A stretch of 41,121 nucleotides of DNA from Candidatus Heimdallarchaeota archaeon LC_2. Lineage in GTDB: Archaea > Asgardarchaeota > Heimdallarchaeia > Heimdallarchaeales > Kariarchaeaceae. Each line of letters begins with the position of its first letter. The first letter of the stretch is position 1. The stretch is from contig MDVR01000127.1 in the NCBI GenBank assembly GCA_001940725.1, forward strand, positions 1-41,121, given 5' to 3'. The notes under the pieces are model-generated. The model saw only the letters and a program-made list of their open reading frames with translations. It did no database searches and was not told the origin of the DNA. Below are positions 17,556 to 26,453 of this stretch, in pieces. The position numbers were made by a program, and so were the translations under genes.

Positions 17556-18833
17556 TTGAATGCACCAACTATAATGGATATGACACAAATTGAACGGGTA
17601 ATACATAATTACCAAAAGGATCCAGAGAGTGTATATAATACATGGTATATCCAAGATAAAACCAGAATGAAAGCTTTTAGGGCTATTAGGCGAGGTGTAA
17701 TTACCGTAATTGATGAGATAAAAGAAGAAAAATTTCCAAATGATTACAAAGGTTCACCTCTAGAAGTAGTTGTAACTGCAATTTCAGAGCAAAAGCAGGT
17801 TTTTGAGGGAGCATCTCATCCATTTTATTGGAAACCCAAGTTAAGAATTCCCGATATATACGAAAATCAAGATAATAAACGTTATTTTGGTCAGTTTCTA
17901 GAAAAGTGTTTAAAAACTTCGTCAGAAAAGAAATTGATAGATCAAATACTGCTTCTGGACGAGAGAAAAATAAAAGGACTAGGACCTGCTGTTGCAAATA
18001 TTCTATACTTTCTTCATCCAACAATAATACCTCCATTTAATACTGCAATAGTTCGGGGTTATAATTTACTATTTGATGAGAAAATCAAATTGGGAAAATG
18101 GAAGGACTATTTACTCATGAGACAAGGTATCATCGAATTAAATAATAATATGGAGAGGAAGATCTCAATTGATTTAGGGGCGATCACAGGATTGTTTTAT
18201 GATATTGGTGTTGGTAAGATTATAATTGATGCGAATATTCAACTCGTGCTCGAAAACGCACGTAATAAAAGAGAAAAATTACTGAAAAAACGTCATGAAC
18301 AAGTATTAAAAAATCAATCTGATGCTTCAGAACATACAAAAATTCAATATTTACTCCTTAATTCGGGTAAATCAATAGGTTATGATGTTATTCCAGCAAT
18401 AAATGACAAATCAAAATCATATCAAGGAAATAAATTTTCACAGATAAGCTTGTCAGACCTGCCAATTATTAGTCCAGATCCTGCAACTCAAAAGACTATT
18501 TCATTGATAGATGTAATGTGGTTAGATAACAATTGGCAGATGGTATGTGCTTTTGAAATTGAAAGCAGCACAACTATATTTTCGGGGATTTTAAGATTAA
18601 ATGATCTGGCCTTATCACTACCCGATACACGAGACGTTAGATTCTTTATTGTAATCCCAGACAGTAGAGAATCTGAAGTTGTCGCTCAATTTAAACGTCC
18701 ATCATTGAGAATCAGTGAAAGTATATCCTATATTATTTTTTCTGATTTCTGTTCTCATTACGAATCTATTTGCAAGCTGGGCAAAGATTATTCAATTCTT
18801 GACAATATTGCCAAATGTTCTTTTTCCGTCTGA
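17556..18833 (+). CDS. putative restriction-endonuclease-like DNA-binding protein
   Basis: A 425-residue soluble protein. Residues about 140-170 contain [15 protein letters not shown] followed by TAIVRGYN, resembling a helix-hairpin-helix element. Residues about 235-260 are a charged, probably coiled segment. The C-terminal domain has LIDVMWLDN, then [20 protein letters not shown], a D...ExE spacing seen in PD-(D/E)xK nuclease-like domains of orphan restriction genes. No methyltransferase is nearby. The ATG at codon 7 is an alternative start. It lies in the gap between copA and the basic small protein and has regulon operators on both sides, an unexpected place for a defence gene. Nuclease activity is inferred, not shown. 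Confidence 0.55.
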   Translation: MNAPTIMDMTQIERVIHNYQKDPESVYNTWYIQDKTRMKAFRAIRRGVITVIDEIKEEKFPNDYKGSPLEVVVTAISEQKQVFEGASHPFYWKPKLRIPDIYENQDNKRYFGQFLEKCLKTSSEKKLIDQILLLDERKIKGLGPAVANILYFLHPTIIPPFNTAIVRGYNLLFDEKIKLGKWKDYLLMRQGIIELNNNMERKISIDLGAITGLFYDIGVGKIIIDANIQLVLENARNKREKLLKKRHEQVLKNQSDASEHTKIQYLLLNSGKSIGYDVIPAINDKSKSYQGNKFSQISLSDLPIISPDPATQKTISLIDVMWLDNNWQMVCAFEIESSTTIFSGILRLNDLALSLPDTRDVRFFIVIPDSRESEVVAQFKRPSLRISESISYIIFSDFCSHYESICKLGKDYSILDNIAKCSFSV

Positions 18834-18879
18834 TGTATTTGTTAAATTAAATGTTAAATAGATCAATATAGCAGAACAT

Positions 18880-18904
18880 ATATATGTCGTCTATTGATAT
18901 ATGA
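18880..18904 (+). promoter_or_regulatory. two-box regulon operator, distal to the 42-residue gene
   Basis: Boxes ATATATGTCG (18880-18889) and TGATATATGA (18895-18904) have the 15-bp period. This is the first of two arrays in the 210-bp gap before the small basic gene. Confidence 0.6.
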
Positions 18905-18964
18905 ATTTTTAGATGATTGTAAAAATGATATTTCACCCGTATATATGAAAAAATCGTCTTTTCT

Positions 18965-19004
18965 AAATATGGCATGCTTTGATATATCATTTTATGATAT
19001 ATAA
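18965..19004 (+). promoter_or_regulatory. three-box regulon operator before the 42-residue gene
   Basis: Boxes AAATATGGCA (18965), TGATATATCA (18980, perfect palindrome) and TGATATATAA (18995) start 15 bp apart. A TATA-like TTTATAAT follows at about 19014, 30 bp before the ATG. Confidence 0.75.
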
Positions 19005-19043
19005 AATAAAGCATTTATAATTCAGATAAAATATATAGCAACT

Positions 19044-19172
19044 ATGTCAAGAGAACAATTACGTGCTCAAGCCAGGAAGAAAATTGAATTAAACTTGAGG
19101 AACAATGAGAAAAGAAGTAAACCTAAAAAGAGGAAAAAAATCAAATCAAAGGGTAAAAAAAGTTGTCACTAA
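19044..19172 (+). CDS. 42-residue lysine/arginine-rich protein
   Basis: An ATG-to-TAA frame of 42 codons. The N-terminal half is amphipathic (MSREQLRAQARKKIELNL) and the C-terminal half is almost wholly basic, ending KKSCH. There is no membrane segment and no known domain. What supports it as a gene is the promoter: two operator arrays and a TATA-like box at the expected distance. It could bind nucleic acid, or bind metal through the terminal Cys-His. Function unknown. Confidence 0.55.
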   Translation: MSREQLRAQARKKIELNLRNNEKRSKPKKRKKIKSKGKKSCH

Positions 19173-19310
19173 TTTAATTTTTCAATCAGTATTAGATTTA
19201 TAATCACATTACATTGAAAGCCACCATCTTCCTCTTATCATATTCATGAATTCAAATACTATATTTTTGATTTAAACTAGATTAGGTGATATCTTTAGAT
19301 TTTTTTGTAT

Positions 19311-20024
19311 TTAACTTTTTGCAACAACTGTTTTTGGCTTGGCACCAATGACAAAATCAACCCACACTGTTATTGTGTCCAGAATTCTTACATTTCTCAC
19401 TTCTATGAGTACTGTAAATGCGATAGTTCCGAAAAAGCCAATAGGCTTACCAGTCCAATCATGAGCATAACTCCAAGCAGTCTCATATTCAAGATCAAAA
19501 TAATTAATCAACACTAGAGTCATTCCAATTTGAGCTGCGATTCTCAATATATTTCCAATATATAGAGATATTAACATAACATAACTTGAACGAATACGGT
19601 CATGCAATGTAGCTGGTGTTGCCCATATTAAACCTAGTAATAAACCCCCTGCTTGCATTCCTGTACAAGCTCTAACAATCAGATAATTCGATCTCCCGGA
19701 TGCCGTATCCATGCTGATAGCGGGGTAAGTAGCACGTGTAGGATCATATAACTTAATCAAAAATCGATCTAATGAGGAGACATCTTGGAAAGAATCTTCA
19801 TACACGAAAACACGGGATTGAAATCCGAATAAATCTAAGACAGACACTGATGATTGAGTTATTGATGATTCTAAAATATAATAATTAGGAAAAATGACAT
19901 AGATGAAAAGTGTCATAGATGTAGTAATGAAAATAGAGCGAATTACAAATTTTTTTCTTTCTTGGCCTTGTAAATTTAAAAGTGGATGTGGAATTTCCTT
20001 GGAAGGGATTAACGATTTGTTCAT
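19311..20024 (-). CDS. archaeosortase/exosortase-family membrane protease-transpeptidase
   Basis: A 237-residue polytopic protein. The family triad is visible: C120 in VRACTGMQAGG, R161 in GNILRIAAQIG, and H188 in SYAHDWTGKPIGF. Archaeosortases are thought to cleave C-terminal sorting signals of secreted proteins and attach the product to a lipid. It has its own promoter with an operator array and TATA-like TTTATAAT. No clear PGF-type C-terminal sorting signal was found on a protein in this window, so its client is unknown; the membrane-tailed DOMON protein is a candidate by proximity only. Its presence among copper and respiratory genes is notable. Confidence 0.85.
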   Translation of the reverse strand: MNKSLIPSKEIPHPLLNLQGQERKKFVIRSIFITTSMTLFIYVIFPNYYILESSITQSSVSVLDLFGFQSRVFVYEDSFQDVSSLDRFLIKLYDPTRATYPAISMDTASGRSNYLIVRACTGMQAGGLLLGLIWATPATLHDRIRSSYVMLISLYIGNILRIAAQIGMTLVLINYFDLEYETAWSYAHDWTGKPIGFFGTIAFTVLIEVRNVRILDTITVWVDFVIGAKPKTVVAKS

Positions 20025-20069
20025 TGGAATAGATTTGATAAGATCAGTTTAAATTATAAACATGTCACA

Positions 20070-20109
20070 AGATATATCAAATATTGATATATCTGATTTT
20101 GTTATATAA
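20070..20109 (-). promoter_or_regulatory. regulon operator before the archaeosortase gene
   Basis: Boxes AGATATATCA (20070) and TGATATATCT (20085) are strong. A third, TGTTATATAA (20100), is weak but in phase at 15 bp. On the gene-proximal side a TATA-like word (TTTATAATTT) follows. Confidence 0.7.
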
Positions 20110-20180
20110 CCTATTTTATAAAACAAAAATCGATCTAATGAATTACCTCTGTTTGAGCATGATAGTATTAAATAATAATT

Positions 20181-21566
20181 TCATTCTTTTTCAGTAGTTA
20201 ATTTTCCTGATTCAAGAATCTTGCTTATTTTTGTGATATGTTCTTTTTCGTATTCTTCTTGGATTTCCCAAATTGAAATGATGGGAAACAGTTTGGTGAA
20301 AACAGCAAACGTCAAGATGAAGGCTGCACCTCCAGCAAAAGTTATCGCCCATTCGACCCAAGTTGGATTATATATAGACCAATCTTCTTCAACAAATGGT
20401 CGTGCTAATGCTGGAACTATAATGATATACCTTTTTACCCACATTCCAAGTACAATAAAGACTGATGCAGTAAATATTGCCTTGACTGCTGTTTCACTTT
20501 CATATTTCCAACTGGCAATGAGCAGTAATAATCCTGGGATTAACATTCCGATAATAATAAAGAACCAGAAATACCAAGCATATCGACCAAAAAACAATTC
20601 CTCTAATAATTCCATATCATGAATACTTGCACGATAAGCTGTGGTGAAGTATTCAGTTACTGTAAAGTATAAATAGCCTCCAAGTAATAGAAATAGGACA
20701 TATGCCATATTTCGATAATGCTTAAATGTAATATAATCTTGAAGATTATACACTTTTCGCATTATTGTCATAACAATAATTATGGCTGCTGTTCCAGAGA
20801 AAATCGCCGCGACAACAAAATATGGACCAAATATTGTACTGTGCCAACCTACACGCCATGTCATTGCAAAAATAAATGCAATTACAGTATGACTCATAAT
20901 CGCAATTGGAATTAGAATGACTGACATGAAACCCATGGCCTTATGTAAAGCTTTTTTCTGAGCTTCAGTTCCCTTCCATCTTATGGCTAAAAAGCTATAA
21001 AAATGTCTTCTTAAATTATTTATTCTACTAGCTGGTTGACCTGCAAAATAATCCCTCAAAATTGCCATATCTGGAATTAATGGCAGATAAAAGAAAATTA
21101 ACGATGCAACTAGATATGTTGATATTGAGAGCATGTCCCAGAATAACGGTGACTGAAGTCTCGAGGCATATGGAACTAAGAATACTCTTTCTGGACGACC
21201 CATATCGATTAAAATCATAGTAAATCCTACAATAATCCCAATCACAGTAATTTGTTCAGCCATTCTAGTTAGCGGAGTTCTCCATCCAGCTTTGGTTAAT
21301 CTTAATATTGCCGATATTAGTGTACCTGAATAAGAAATACCTATGAAAAATATGAAATTAGATATGTAAATTCCCCAAAATATCCTATGGCTAAGACCTG
21401 TAACCCATAAACCATTTATTACTTGATATAACCAAGCAATTGTTCCAATGGCAATTATTATTAGGGAAATTAAAACCACAAACCAATATGATCTAGTTGT
21501 GGTTAACATAGGTTTCAACAATTCATCTTGAATTTTTTTACTTTCTTTATTCATTTTTTTCCTCAT
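20181..21566 (-). CDS. nrfD: NrfD/PsrC-type quinone-interacting membrane subunit
   Basis: A 461-residue protein with about ten hydrophobic helices, matching the long NrfD/PsrC/ActC-type subunits that exchange electrons with membrane quinones. Family-like features are the helix pair with ITVIGIIVGFTMILIDMGRP and the PE-R-V region after it. The gene overlaps the end of the 4Fe-4S gene by 20 bases. A GAGGA ribosome site precedes the internal ATG at 21554 (MNKESKK), which may be the true start. It is the last gene of the unit DOMON - 4Fe-4S - NrfD. No molybdopterin catalytic subunit is present. It probably passes electrons between quinones and the iron-sulfur protein. Confidence 0.9.
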   Translation of the reverse strand: MRKKMNKESKKIQDELLKPMLTTTRSYWFVVLISLIIIAIGTIAWLYQVINGLWVTGLSHRIFWGIYISNFIFFIGISYSGTLISAILRLTKAGWRTPLTRMAEQITVIGIIVGFTMILIDMGRPERVFLVPYASRLQSPLFWDMLSISTYLVASLIFFYLPLIPDMAILRDYFAGQPASRINNLRRHFYSFLAIRWKGTEAQKKALHKAMGFMSVILIPIAIMSHTVIAFIFAMTWRVGWHSTIFGPYFVVAAIFSGTAAIIIVMTIMRKVYNLQDYITFKHYRNMAYVLFLLLGGYLYFTVTEYFTTAYRASIHDMELLEELFFGRYAWYFWFFIIIGMLIPGLLLLIASWKYESETAVKAIFTASVFIVLGMWVKRYIIIVPALARPFVEEDWSIYNPTWVEWAITFAGGAAFILTFAVFTKLFPIISIWEIQEEYEKEHITKISKILESGKLTTEKE

Positions 21567-22434
21567 CTGACCTTATCTTAGGTAAATAATACACTGAAGT
21601 CTCAGTTCCTTCATCTTCCTTGTATCTGTATCCAAACCGATTATTTATTGTTTCATGAAGTGGAATTTTTTCTCGACCATTAGATACAATATCCTCATTA
21701 AAATCACCAAAGTATAGTGCACCTGTTGGACACGCTGATACACAGTGAGGTAATTGATTCTTATATGATTGGTGAACACATAAATCACATTTTGCAACTG
21801 TACCTTTTTGGTGTATTGCTGGATATTCTGGATAATATTCTTTTATTTCAACTGCTTGATTTTTCGGTGGATCATCATACCAGAAAAAGCGAGTTTCATA
21901 TGGACAAGCAGCCATACAAATCCTACAACCAATACAAATATCGTGGTTGATTAATACAGTTCCATCTTTTCTTTGATAAGTAGCTCCGGTTGGACAAACA
22001 CGTTTACAAGGGGCATCTTGACAATTCTGACAAGGTTTCGGAAAATTGAAATTTTCAACTCCTCTTGATCCTTCTAGCTCGTAGACTCTGATCCAATATT
22101 GTGGGTACTTTGCCCCCAAGAAATTATGGTATTTTCTGCAAGCATATGAACATCTGGGCTTTTCACCTGCGGGGTCATCTTCTGGCGCTTTTAAATTCTC
22201 ACAAGCATCACACTTAGAAAGATCAATAACAAAACCCCAATGTTTATTTGGATCATCTGGAACATCAGGATTAGCTTTGTTGATATTTGGTATATCAGAG
22301 TCAACATGTGGTAAGAGATTGTTTGCATTCAAGAATGACCCAACTCCAACTGCAGCCGCAGTCCCAACCGCAGTATACATCCCAAGCTTCAAGAATTTTC
22401 TCCTTCCAGGATTTTGAACTCTATCTTTTTCCAA
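21547..22434 (-). CDS. tat-exported 4Fe-4S electron-transfer subunit (DmsB/NrfC/PsrB-type)
   Basis: A 295-residue protein. It has a twin-arginine leader (GRRKFLKLG) followed by a hydrophobic stretch at about 17-33, then four cysteine clusters of the DmsB/NrfC kind: CDACENLK, CQNCQDAPCKRVCP, CIGCRICMAACP and CDLCVHQ...CVSACP. This suggests up to four [4Fe-4S] clusters carried outside the membrane. The TTG start is decided by an AGGAGGT ribosome site about 8 bases upstream, within the last codons of the DOMON gene. It works with the adjacent NrfD-type subunit, and the heme or catalytic partner is presumably the DOMON protein. Confidence 0.95.
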   Translation of the reverse strand: MEKDRVQNPGRRKFLKLGMYTAVGTAAAVGVGSFLNANNLLPHVDSDIPNINKANPDVPDDPNKHWGFVIDLSKCDACENLKAPEDDPAGEKPRCSYACRKYHNFLGAKYPQYWIRVYELEGSRGVENFNFPKPCQNCQDAPCKRVCPTGATYQRKDGTVLINHDICIGCRICMAACPYETRFFWYDDPPKNQAVEIKEYYPEYPAIHQKGTVAKCDLCVHQSYKNQLPHCVSACPTGALYFGDFNEDIVSNGREKIPLHETINNRFGYRYKEDEGTETSVYYLPKIRSDEEKNE

Positions 22435-22436
22435 TA

Positions 22437-24191
22437 TTAAATACCTCCTGTATCTTCAGCTGAGGTTTCGATTTTTTCGATTTCTTCAATATCTTCATTT
22501 GTCATTTTAAATATTTGATACAATTGATAATAGACATATCCGAAACCACCCCATATAATTATTCCAATTATCCAGAAAACTACTAGCAAACCAATACGTG
22601 ATAATCTAATGTATTCTGCTCGGTCATCATTTTCAATTCTCTCTAAAAATATGATCTCTTGTTTTTGTTGACTACTTTGATAAGCGAATACCTCACCGGA
22701 TTTAACAACAACCATTTCCAGAGATCGTGCTCCGAAGGTATGTTCGTTTAATAAATATGGATTTGAATAGTTCGCATTTGCTTTTCCATTTGTATCTGTT
22801 GAGGTTGTTGCGAGAATAACTTCTCCAAATTGAGATTCCATAAAAAAGACCACAGGAACATCTGTTAATGATCCATTTTCATCACTTAATTCAATTTCGA
22901 AATTTATTGTTTCATTGAATTCAACAACAGTTTCGGATTGGAAAGTCATGAATGTTTCTATACTCTGGGCCTTTGGCATAACTAAAACTGTAAACACATC
23001 AGAATGTGCGGTGTGTATCTGGGTTCGATCATCACTTGACTCATGATATCCAAGGAACATTTGATATACTTTTTGGACTTCAAGAACTGTATCAAGAGTA
23101 TCCGTAGTATTCATAGGGATGGTAAATTCTAATGTTGTTTCGTCATCAGTTTCCGAAGCTGCACATTCAAGGATATCATTGGTATCATCTTCTTCATGTA
23201 ACCAATTTTCCAATCCATCAAGACCAACACAATATGTATTTGAATTTTCAACTCCTCCCATGTACATTGTAGAATCTTGCATGTTAGATCCAATCCCTAA
23301 CGCAACCCAACCGGTACCAGGTGCAACTAATCCTATAGTGAAATTTTCCGAATTATGTTCCCAAAACACGTCGATACCAGTTAATGTATCTATAAAACTT
23401 CGCGGATATTCTTCGGCACTAATTATCCCATCAACTGTAACCATTGAATCAACTACTAAAGGGATTGATTTATCAAACTTTTCAATATTCAGCTCTGGTA
23501 TGTATTCATCAGAATCTATGAATACTGACATTATATCCGAACGCCCGCGGAATCCATGATTGTCAATAATATTGTCACTAGCTGAAAAAGCGATAAACAT
23601 ATCATATGTGATATCAACAGTTAAGATTGAATCTAAGGAATCACCTGAATCAAATGGAAACATGAATTCTAAAGTTGTGGTTGTTGCTTCCTCTGTTGAC
23701 TCACAAGCAATAATATCATCAGTTCCAGCTTGATCAGTATCATTAGCATGAAATCGATCAATACCCACAAGATCTACACAATAGTTTGATCCGCTTGCAT
23801 AGCCACCGATAATCATGTTTGAATTATTCATTTCTGAGCCAATACCAAACGCTAACCAACCAGTAGCCGGAGAAACCAAACCAATGGTTAGAATTTCACC
23901 ATCATGTTCCCAATAAATTAACATATTTGTTTTAGTTTCAACGTATGAAACCACATATTCCGACGGAGAAACTATCCCGTCGATTATAACATTAGATTCA
24001 GATACCTTAGGTAAAGTGAAACCACCTTGCGAGGGCGATAGAGCTCTTGTTGAACTGTATCCAATTTCAATATTGCTAGATGCAAATTCAGTTTCAACAG
24101 AATTTGTAAACGAACTATAGGCAATAATTGTAATTTGTGAAGTAATAAGCAAAACAACTATTATACTTTTAAAAACCCATACAGACCTCAT
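22437..24191 (-). CDS. secreted two-DOMON-domain protein with C-terminal membrane anchor
   Basis: A 584-residue protein. It has a signal peptide (1-25), then two DOMON/CbsA-like domains, about 60-230 and 240-400. Each has the strand pattern VYWEHDGE...TGWLAFGIGS / VFWEHNSE...TGWVALGIGS, a Met near the ligand position (NMIIGG, TMYMGG) and a late His (NHGFRG, IHTAHS). Together these suggest one heme b per domain. An Ig-like region (about 420-520) follows, then one helix (about 535-560) and an acidic cytoplasmic tail. It is the first gene of the DOMON - 4Fe-4S - NrfD unit, so it probably receives or delivers electrons at the outer face. Heme binding is inferred. Confidence 0.85.
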   Translation of the reverse strand: MRSVWVFKSIIVVLLITSQITIIAYSSFTNSVETEFASSNIEIGYSSTRALSPSQGGFTLPKVSESNVIIDGIVSPSEYVVSYVETKTNMLIYWEHDGEILTIGLVSPATGWLAFGIGSEMNNSNMIIGGYASGSNYCVDLVGIDRFHANDTDQAGTDDIIACESTEEATTTTLEFMFPFDSGDSLDSILTVDITYDMFIAFSASDNIIDNHGFRGRSDIMSVFIDSDEYIPELNIEKFDKSIPLVVDSMVTVDGIISAEEYPRSFIDTLTGIDVFWEHNSENFTIGLVAPGTGWVALGIGSNMQDSTMYMGGVENSNTYCVGLDGLENWLHEEDDTNDILECAASETDDETTLEFTIPMNTTDTLDTVLEVQKVYQMFLGYHESSDDRTQIHTAHSDVFTVLVMPKAQSIETFMTFQSETVVEFNETINFEIELSDENGSLTDVPVVFFMESQFGEVILATTSTDTNGKANANYSNPYLLNEHTFGARSLEMVVVKSGEVFAYQSSQQKQEIIFLERIENDDRAEYIRLSRIGLLVVFWIIGIIIWGGFGYVYYQLYQIFKMTNEDIEEIEKIETSAEDTGGI

Positions 24192-24288
24192 TTTAGTAAA
24201 ATCCTAATCTGATGGAAACTATACTAAATATATTATATAAGATTATTCCCAAATCGAAAAATATTTGACCGAACGAACGATCAACAGT

Positions 24289-24313
24289 TGATATATCAAC
24301 AATTGATATATAT
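24289..24313 (-). promoter_or_regulatory. regulon operator before the DOMON/4Fe-4S/NrfD unit
   Basis: Boxes TGATATATCA (24289, perfect palindrome) and TGATATATAT (24304) have the 15-bp period. A degenerate third box CGAACGATCA (24274) is also in phase. The site lies about 100 bp upstream of the DOMON ATG. Confidence 0.75.
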
Positions 24314-24433
24314 TAAATTCTTTTTATCAGTTTTTAGGTCTTTTTTCCGATAGTGATAAAAATTAGGTTTCAAGTCATATATTGCCAATTGAACGATTGC
24401 TTATATCTTCAAAAATTGAAATCATTATCGAGC

Positions 24434-24818
24434 TCATGAATTCTTGCTAAAATTGGAATTCAGTTTAATAGACATAGCGTAATTACATAAATCAATTATG
24501 TCTGTGGTTTCTCTTATCTCCAATATAATCTTTTTTAACGCGGGGTCAGCGGTTCTATTCAATAAACTCATAAAATTTTCTTCTGGTATGAATTCTAGGT
24601 CCAATGCCCAATATTTTAATAGCTTCATCTGTTATCCCATTGAAATTCCACATATTCATCACTTCACTTATCCAGAAATCTTCGTCATTTATGTTAGGTA
24701 ACCGAAGATTTTCTATTGTTTCTTTTATCCCACGAGTTTCAATGTGTTTTTGTAGAACTTTCATTAATTCTTTTTTATCAATATCTAATAATTCAAGATT
24801 ATCAAAAATTGTGTTCAT
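24434..24818 (-). pseudogene. small unrecognised gene broken by a frameshift
   Basis: Two minus-strand frames overlap here: 24818-24555 (87 codons, MNTIFDNLELLDIDKKELM...) and 24628-24434 (64 codons, ending ...DLCNYAMSIKLN). The most natural reading joins the first frame (to about GIGPRI) to the second (from about IPEENFMSLLN), giving a protein of about 125 residues rich in acidic and Leu/Ile residues, likely all-helical. I do not recognise it. A clear operator array and TATA-like box precede it, so the gene was in the regulon. The break may be real or a sequencing error. Confidence 0.5.
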
Positions 24819-24841
24819 CCTTATTATATAAATAATATAAA

Positions 24842-24882
24842 GAATATATCAATTTCTGTATGTATCAATAGTTGATATATCA
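24842..24882 (-). promoter_or_regulatory. three-box regulon operator before the frameshifted small gene
   Basis: Boxes GAATATATCA (24842), GTATGTATCA (24858) and TGATATATCA (24873). The spacings are 16 and 15 bp. A TATA-like TTTATATT lies between the array and the ATG at 24818. Confidence 0.65.
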
Positions 24883-25577
24883 ATCTTTTGCAAAAGAATC
24901 CCAATTATGCTAATACTATTGAATCGTTGAAATTATGATAGCTTTACTTATCGAAATAATTGTTAATTTAAGACTTAATTTATTTCATTTTTAGAATACA
25001 AATTTTCAATTTAATAGTTAAAATAACTATTTTTATTACGAAAAATAAAATGCAAATTATTTGTAATATTTGCGATTTGCTTATTATATCTAGTTTTTGT
25101 GATACAGCAAATGAGTGTAAAATTGAAAAGGGGAAAAATGTAATAACAATAACCAATAAATAATTTTTTCCGGGTAAATTTAGAGTTCCACTCAGGAAAG
25201 CTAAACCATCATTTGGTTAACAAAGATTAATCTAATTAAGTGTTGAATTCATCGTGGTTTGTAAAATAATCAGTTATTAGGAGATAGAATATAGATATTG
25301 AAAGATAGAGAATTACAAAACTGAATACTCGAATAATATATTCTTCATTTTACCTCACGAAATTCTACCCAATGAATTACTTCAGTCAGAAAATGGTTGT
25401 ATTAAAAATTAAATGAATTACAATTACTATATAATTATAAATCATAACCATAGAATCCAAATATTAAATCCTCGTATCCTTTCAATTATGTAAATTAGTT
25501 GTTGAGCATCACACTAACAAAAACAATATGGTTTTTTTTTCTTTAGACAAATATGAAAGGTCTGTTTCTGAAATAGA
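24883..25577. other. long AT-rich gap with one possible tiny gene
   Basis: Nearly 700 bases without a normal gene. It is very AT-rich with many homopolymer runs. The only item with protein-like character is a 37-codon Cys-containing frame at 25050, listed separately. No operators, no stable long hairpins and no RNA gene recognised. Confidence 0.4.
25050..25163 (+). CDS. possible 37-residue Cys-rich mini-protein
   Basis: ATG to TAA. The product has C5-x2-C8, C17 and C23 (MQIICNICDLL ... FCDTANECKIEKG), which would suit a small zinc-knuckle fold. There is no clear ribosome site and no operator; it stands alone in a gap. It may be a chance frame. Confidence 0.25.
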   Translation: MQIICNICDLLIISSFCDTANECKIEKGKNVITITNK

Positions 25578-25850
25578 TTACTTTAACTTATGACTGGCAG
25601 GAGTTTGTTTTGTGTGTCCACGTTGATTTTCACTTTGAGTTCCATTATGACTTGCATGATCTTCACCATGACTTCCACCATGCATTAAGTGCATACTCAT
25701 CATTCCAATAAAAAATAGAATGTAAGTGTACGTATCTGGCACTCCTAAAGTGGGTAAAAAAAATAGCAAGAAGAATAGTCCAGCCATTAGCCCGAAATGG
25801 GCAAAATTGGATTGTTTAAATTTGGAAGCGGTTGTACAGCTTTTTGCCAT
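25578..25850 (-). CDS. small membrane protein with His-rich C-terminal tail
   Basis: A 90-residue protein with two hydrophobic segments (about 18-33 and 40-54) and a tail containing MHLMHGGSHGEDHASH and more His, a probable metal-binding tail. Family not identified. It has a dedicated promoter: a three-box operator, then a TATA-like TTTATA and an ATG about 30 bp on. It resembles small copper- or nickel-associated membrane proteins, and the regulon context favours copper. Confidence 0.7.
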   Translation of the reverse strand: MAKSCTTASKFKQSNFAHFGLMAGLFFLLFFLPTLGVPDTYTYILFFIGMMSMHLMHGGSHGEDHASHNGTQSENQRGHTKQTPASHKLK

Positions 25851-25877
25851 AATTAAACACTATATCTAGAAGAGTAT

Positions 25878-25917
25878 AAATATGTCAACAAACGATATAT
25901 CATTATTTGATATATAA
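25878..25917 (-). promoter_or_regulatory. three-box regulon operator before the His-rich membrane protein
   Basis: Boxes AAATATGTCA (25878), CGATATATCA (25893) and TGATATATAA (25908) start exactly 15 bp apart, immediately upstream of a TATA-like word. Confidence 0.75.
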
Positions 25918-26072
25918 TCATCATATTTGTTTCATCGGGAGTAATTAATAAGTAACTTTTCTACTTTGAATTGATAAATAGATGAAATTATTCGAAGAAA
26001 ACGGATTGAACTTAATATTCATTTAATTAATTATATCGAAGTATATGTACAAATTCTCTCATTAACCCATTT

Positions 26073-26453
26073 TCATCTTGCTTTGTAATAGTTTACCACT
26101 TTTGTATTGAAATAATTGGGGTTAGGAGGAATTCTAAAAATATTAGCTCTCAAACTATTGTATATCAATTTTGGGAGGATTTTTGGGGAATTTCGAAGTA
26201 TATACAAGTAATTTATTTCACCATCAACGACTCTTGAGAATATTTCACTAAAAAGGGGGTTATGTTTCATCAAATTAAAGAATCTTTCAAAATTAATGTA
26301 TAGATAATTACCTGCCCTCAATCCTAAATGTAAATTTTTGTAAATATTATAATAAATTTCCTTATTGTAATACTTATCTAATTTTACATTTAGATTGAAT
26401 TTAGATTGAATCACATTTGCTGCAATTTTCCCACTTCTTACAGCCCACTGCAT
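26073..26453 (-). pseudogene. C-terminal fragment of a geranylgeranyl-reductase-type flavoprotein, cut by an IS
   Basis: A 126-codon fragment beginning MQWAVRSGKIAANVIQ, which matches the conserved A-x-x-SG-x-x-AA segment near the end of the FAD domain in geranylgeranyl reductase/FixC-like oxidoreductases, followed by that family's variable helical C-terminus. The entire nucleotide-binding half is absent. Just upstream of this ATG begins the terminal repeat of the IS at 26454, so insertion truncated the gene; the 5' half is not found on the far side. These enzymes saturate archaeal isoprenoid lipids. This copy must be non-functional. Confidence 0.6.

Noticed and set aside
18880..19004. Repeated boxes as a CRISPR array
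   Set aside because: The repeats are 10 bp with 5-bp gaps, at most three per site, scattered at promoters; no spacers of 30-40 bp and no cas genes.
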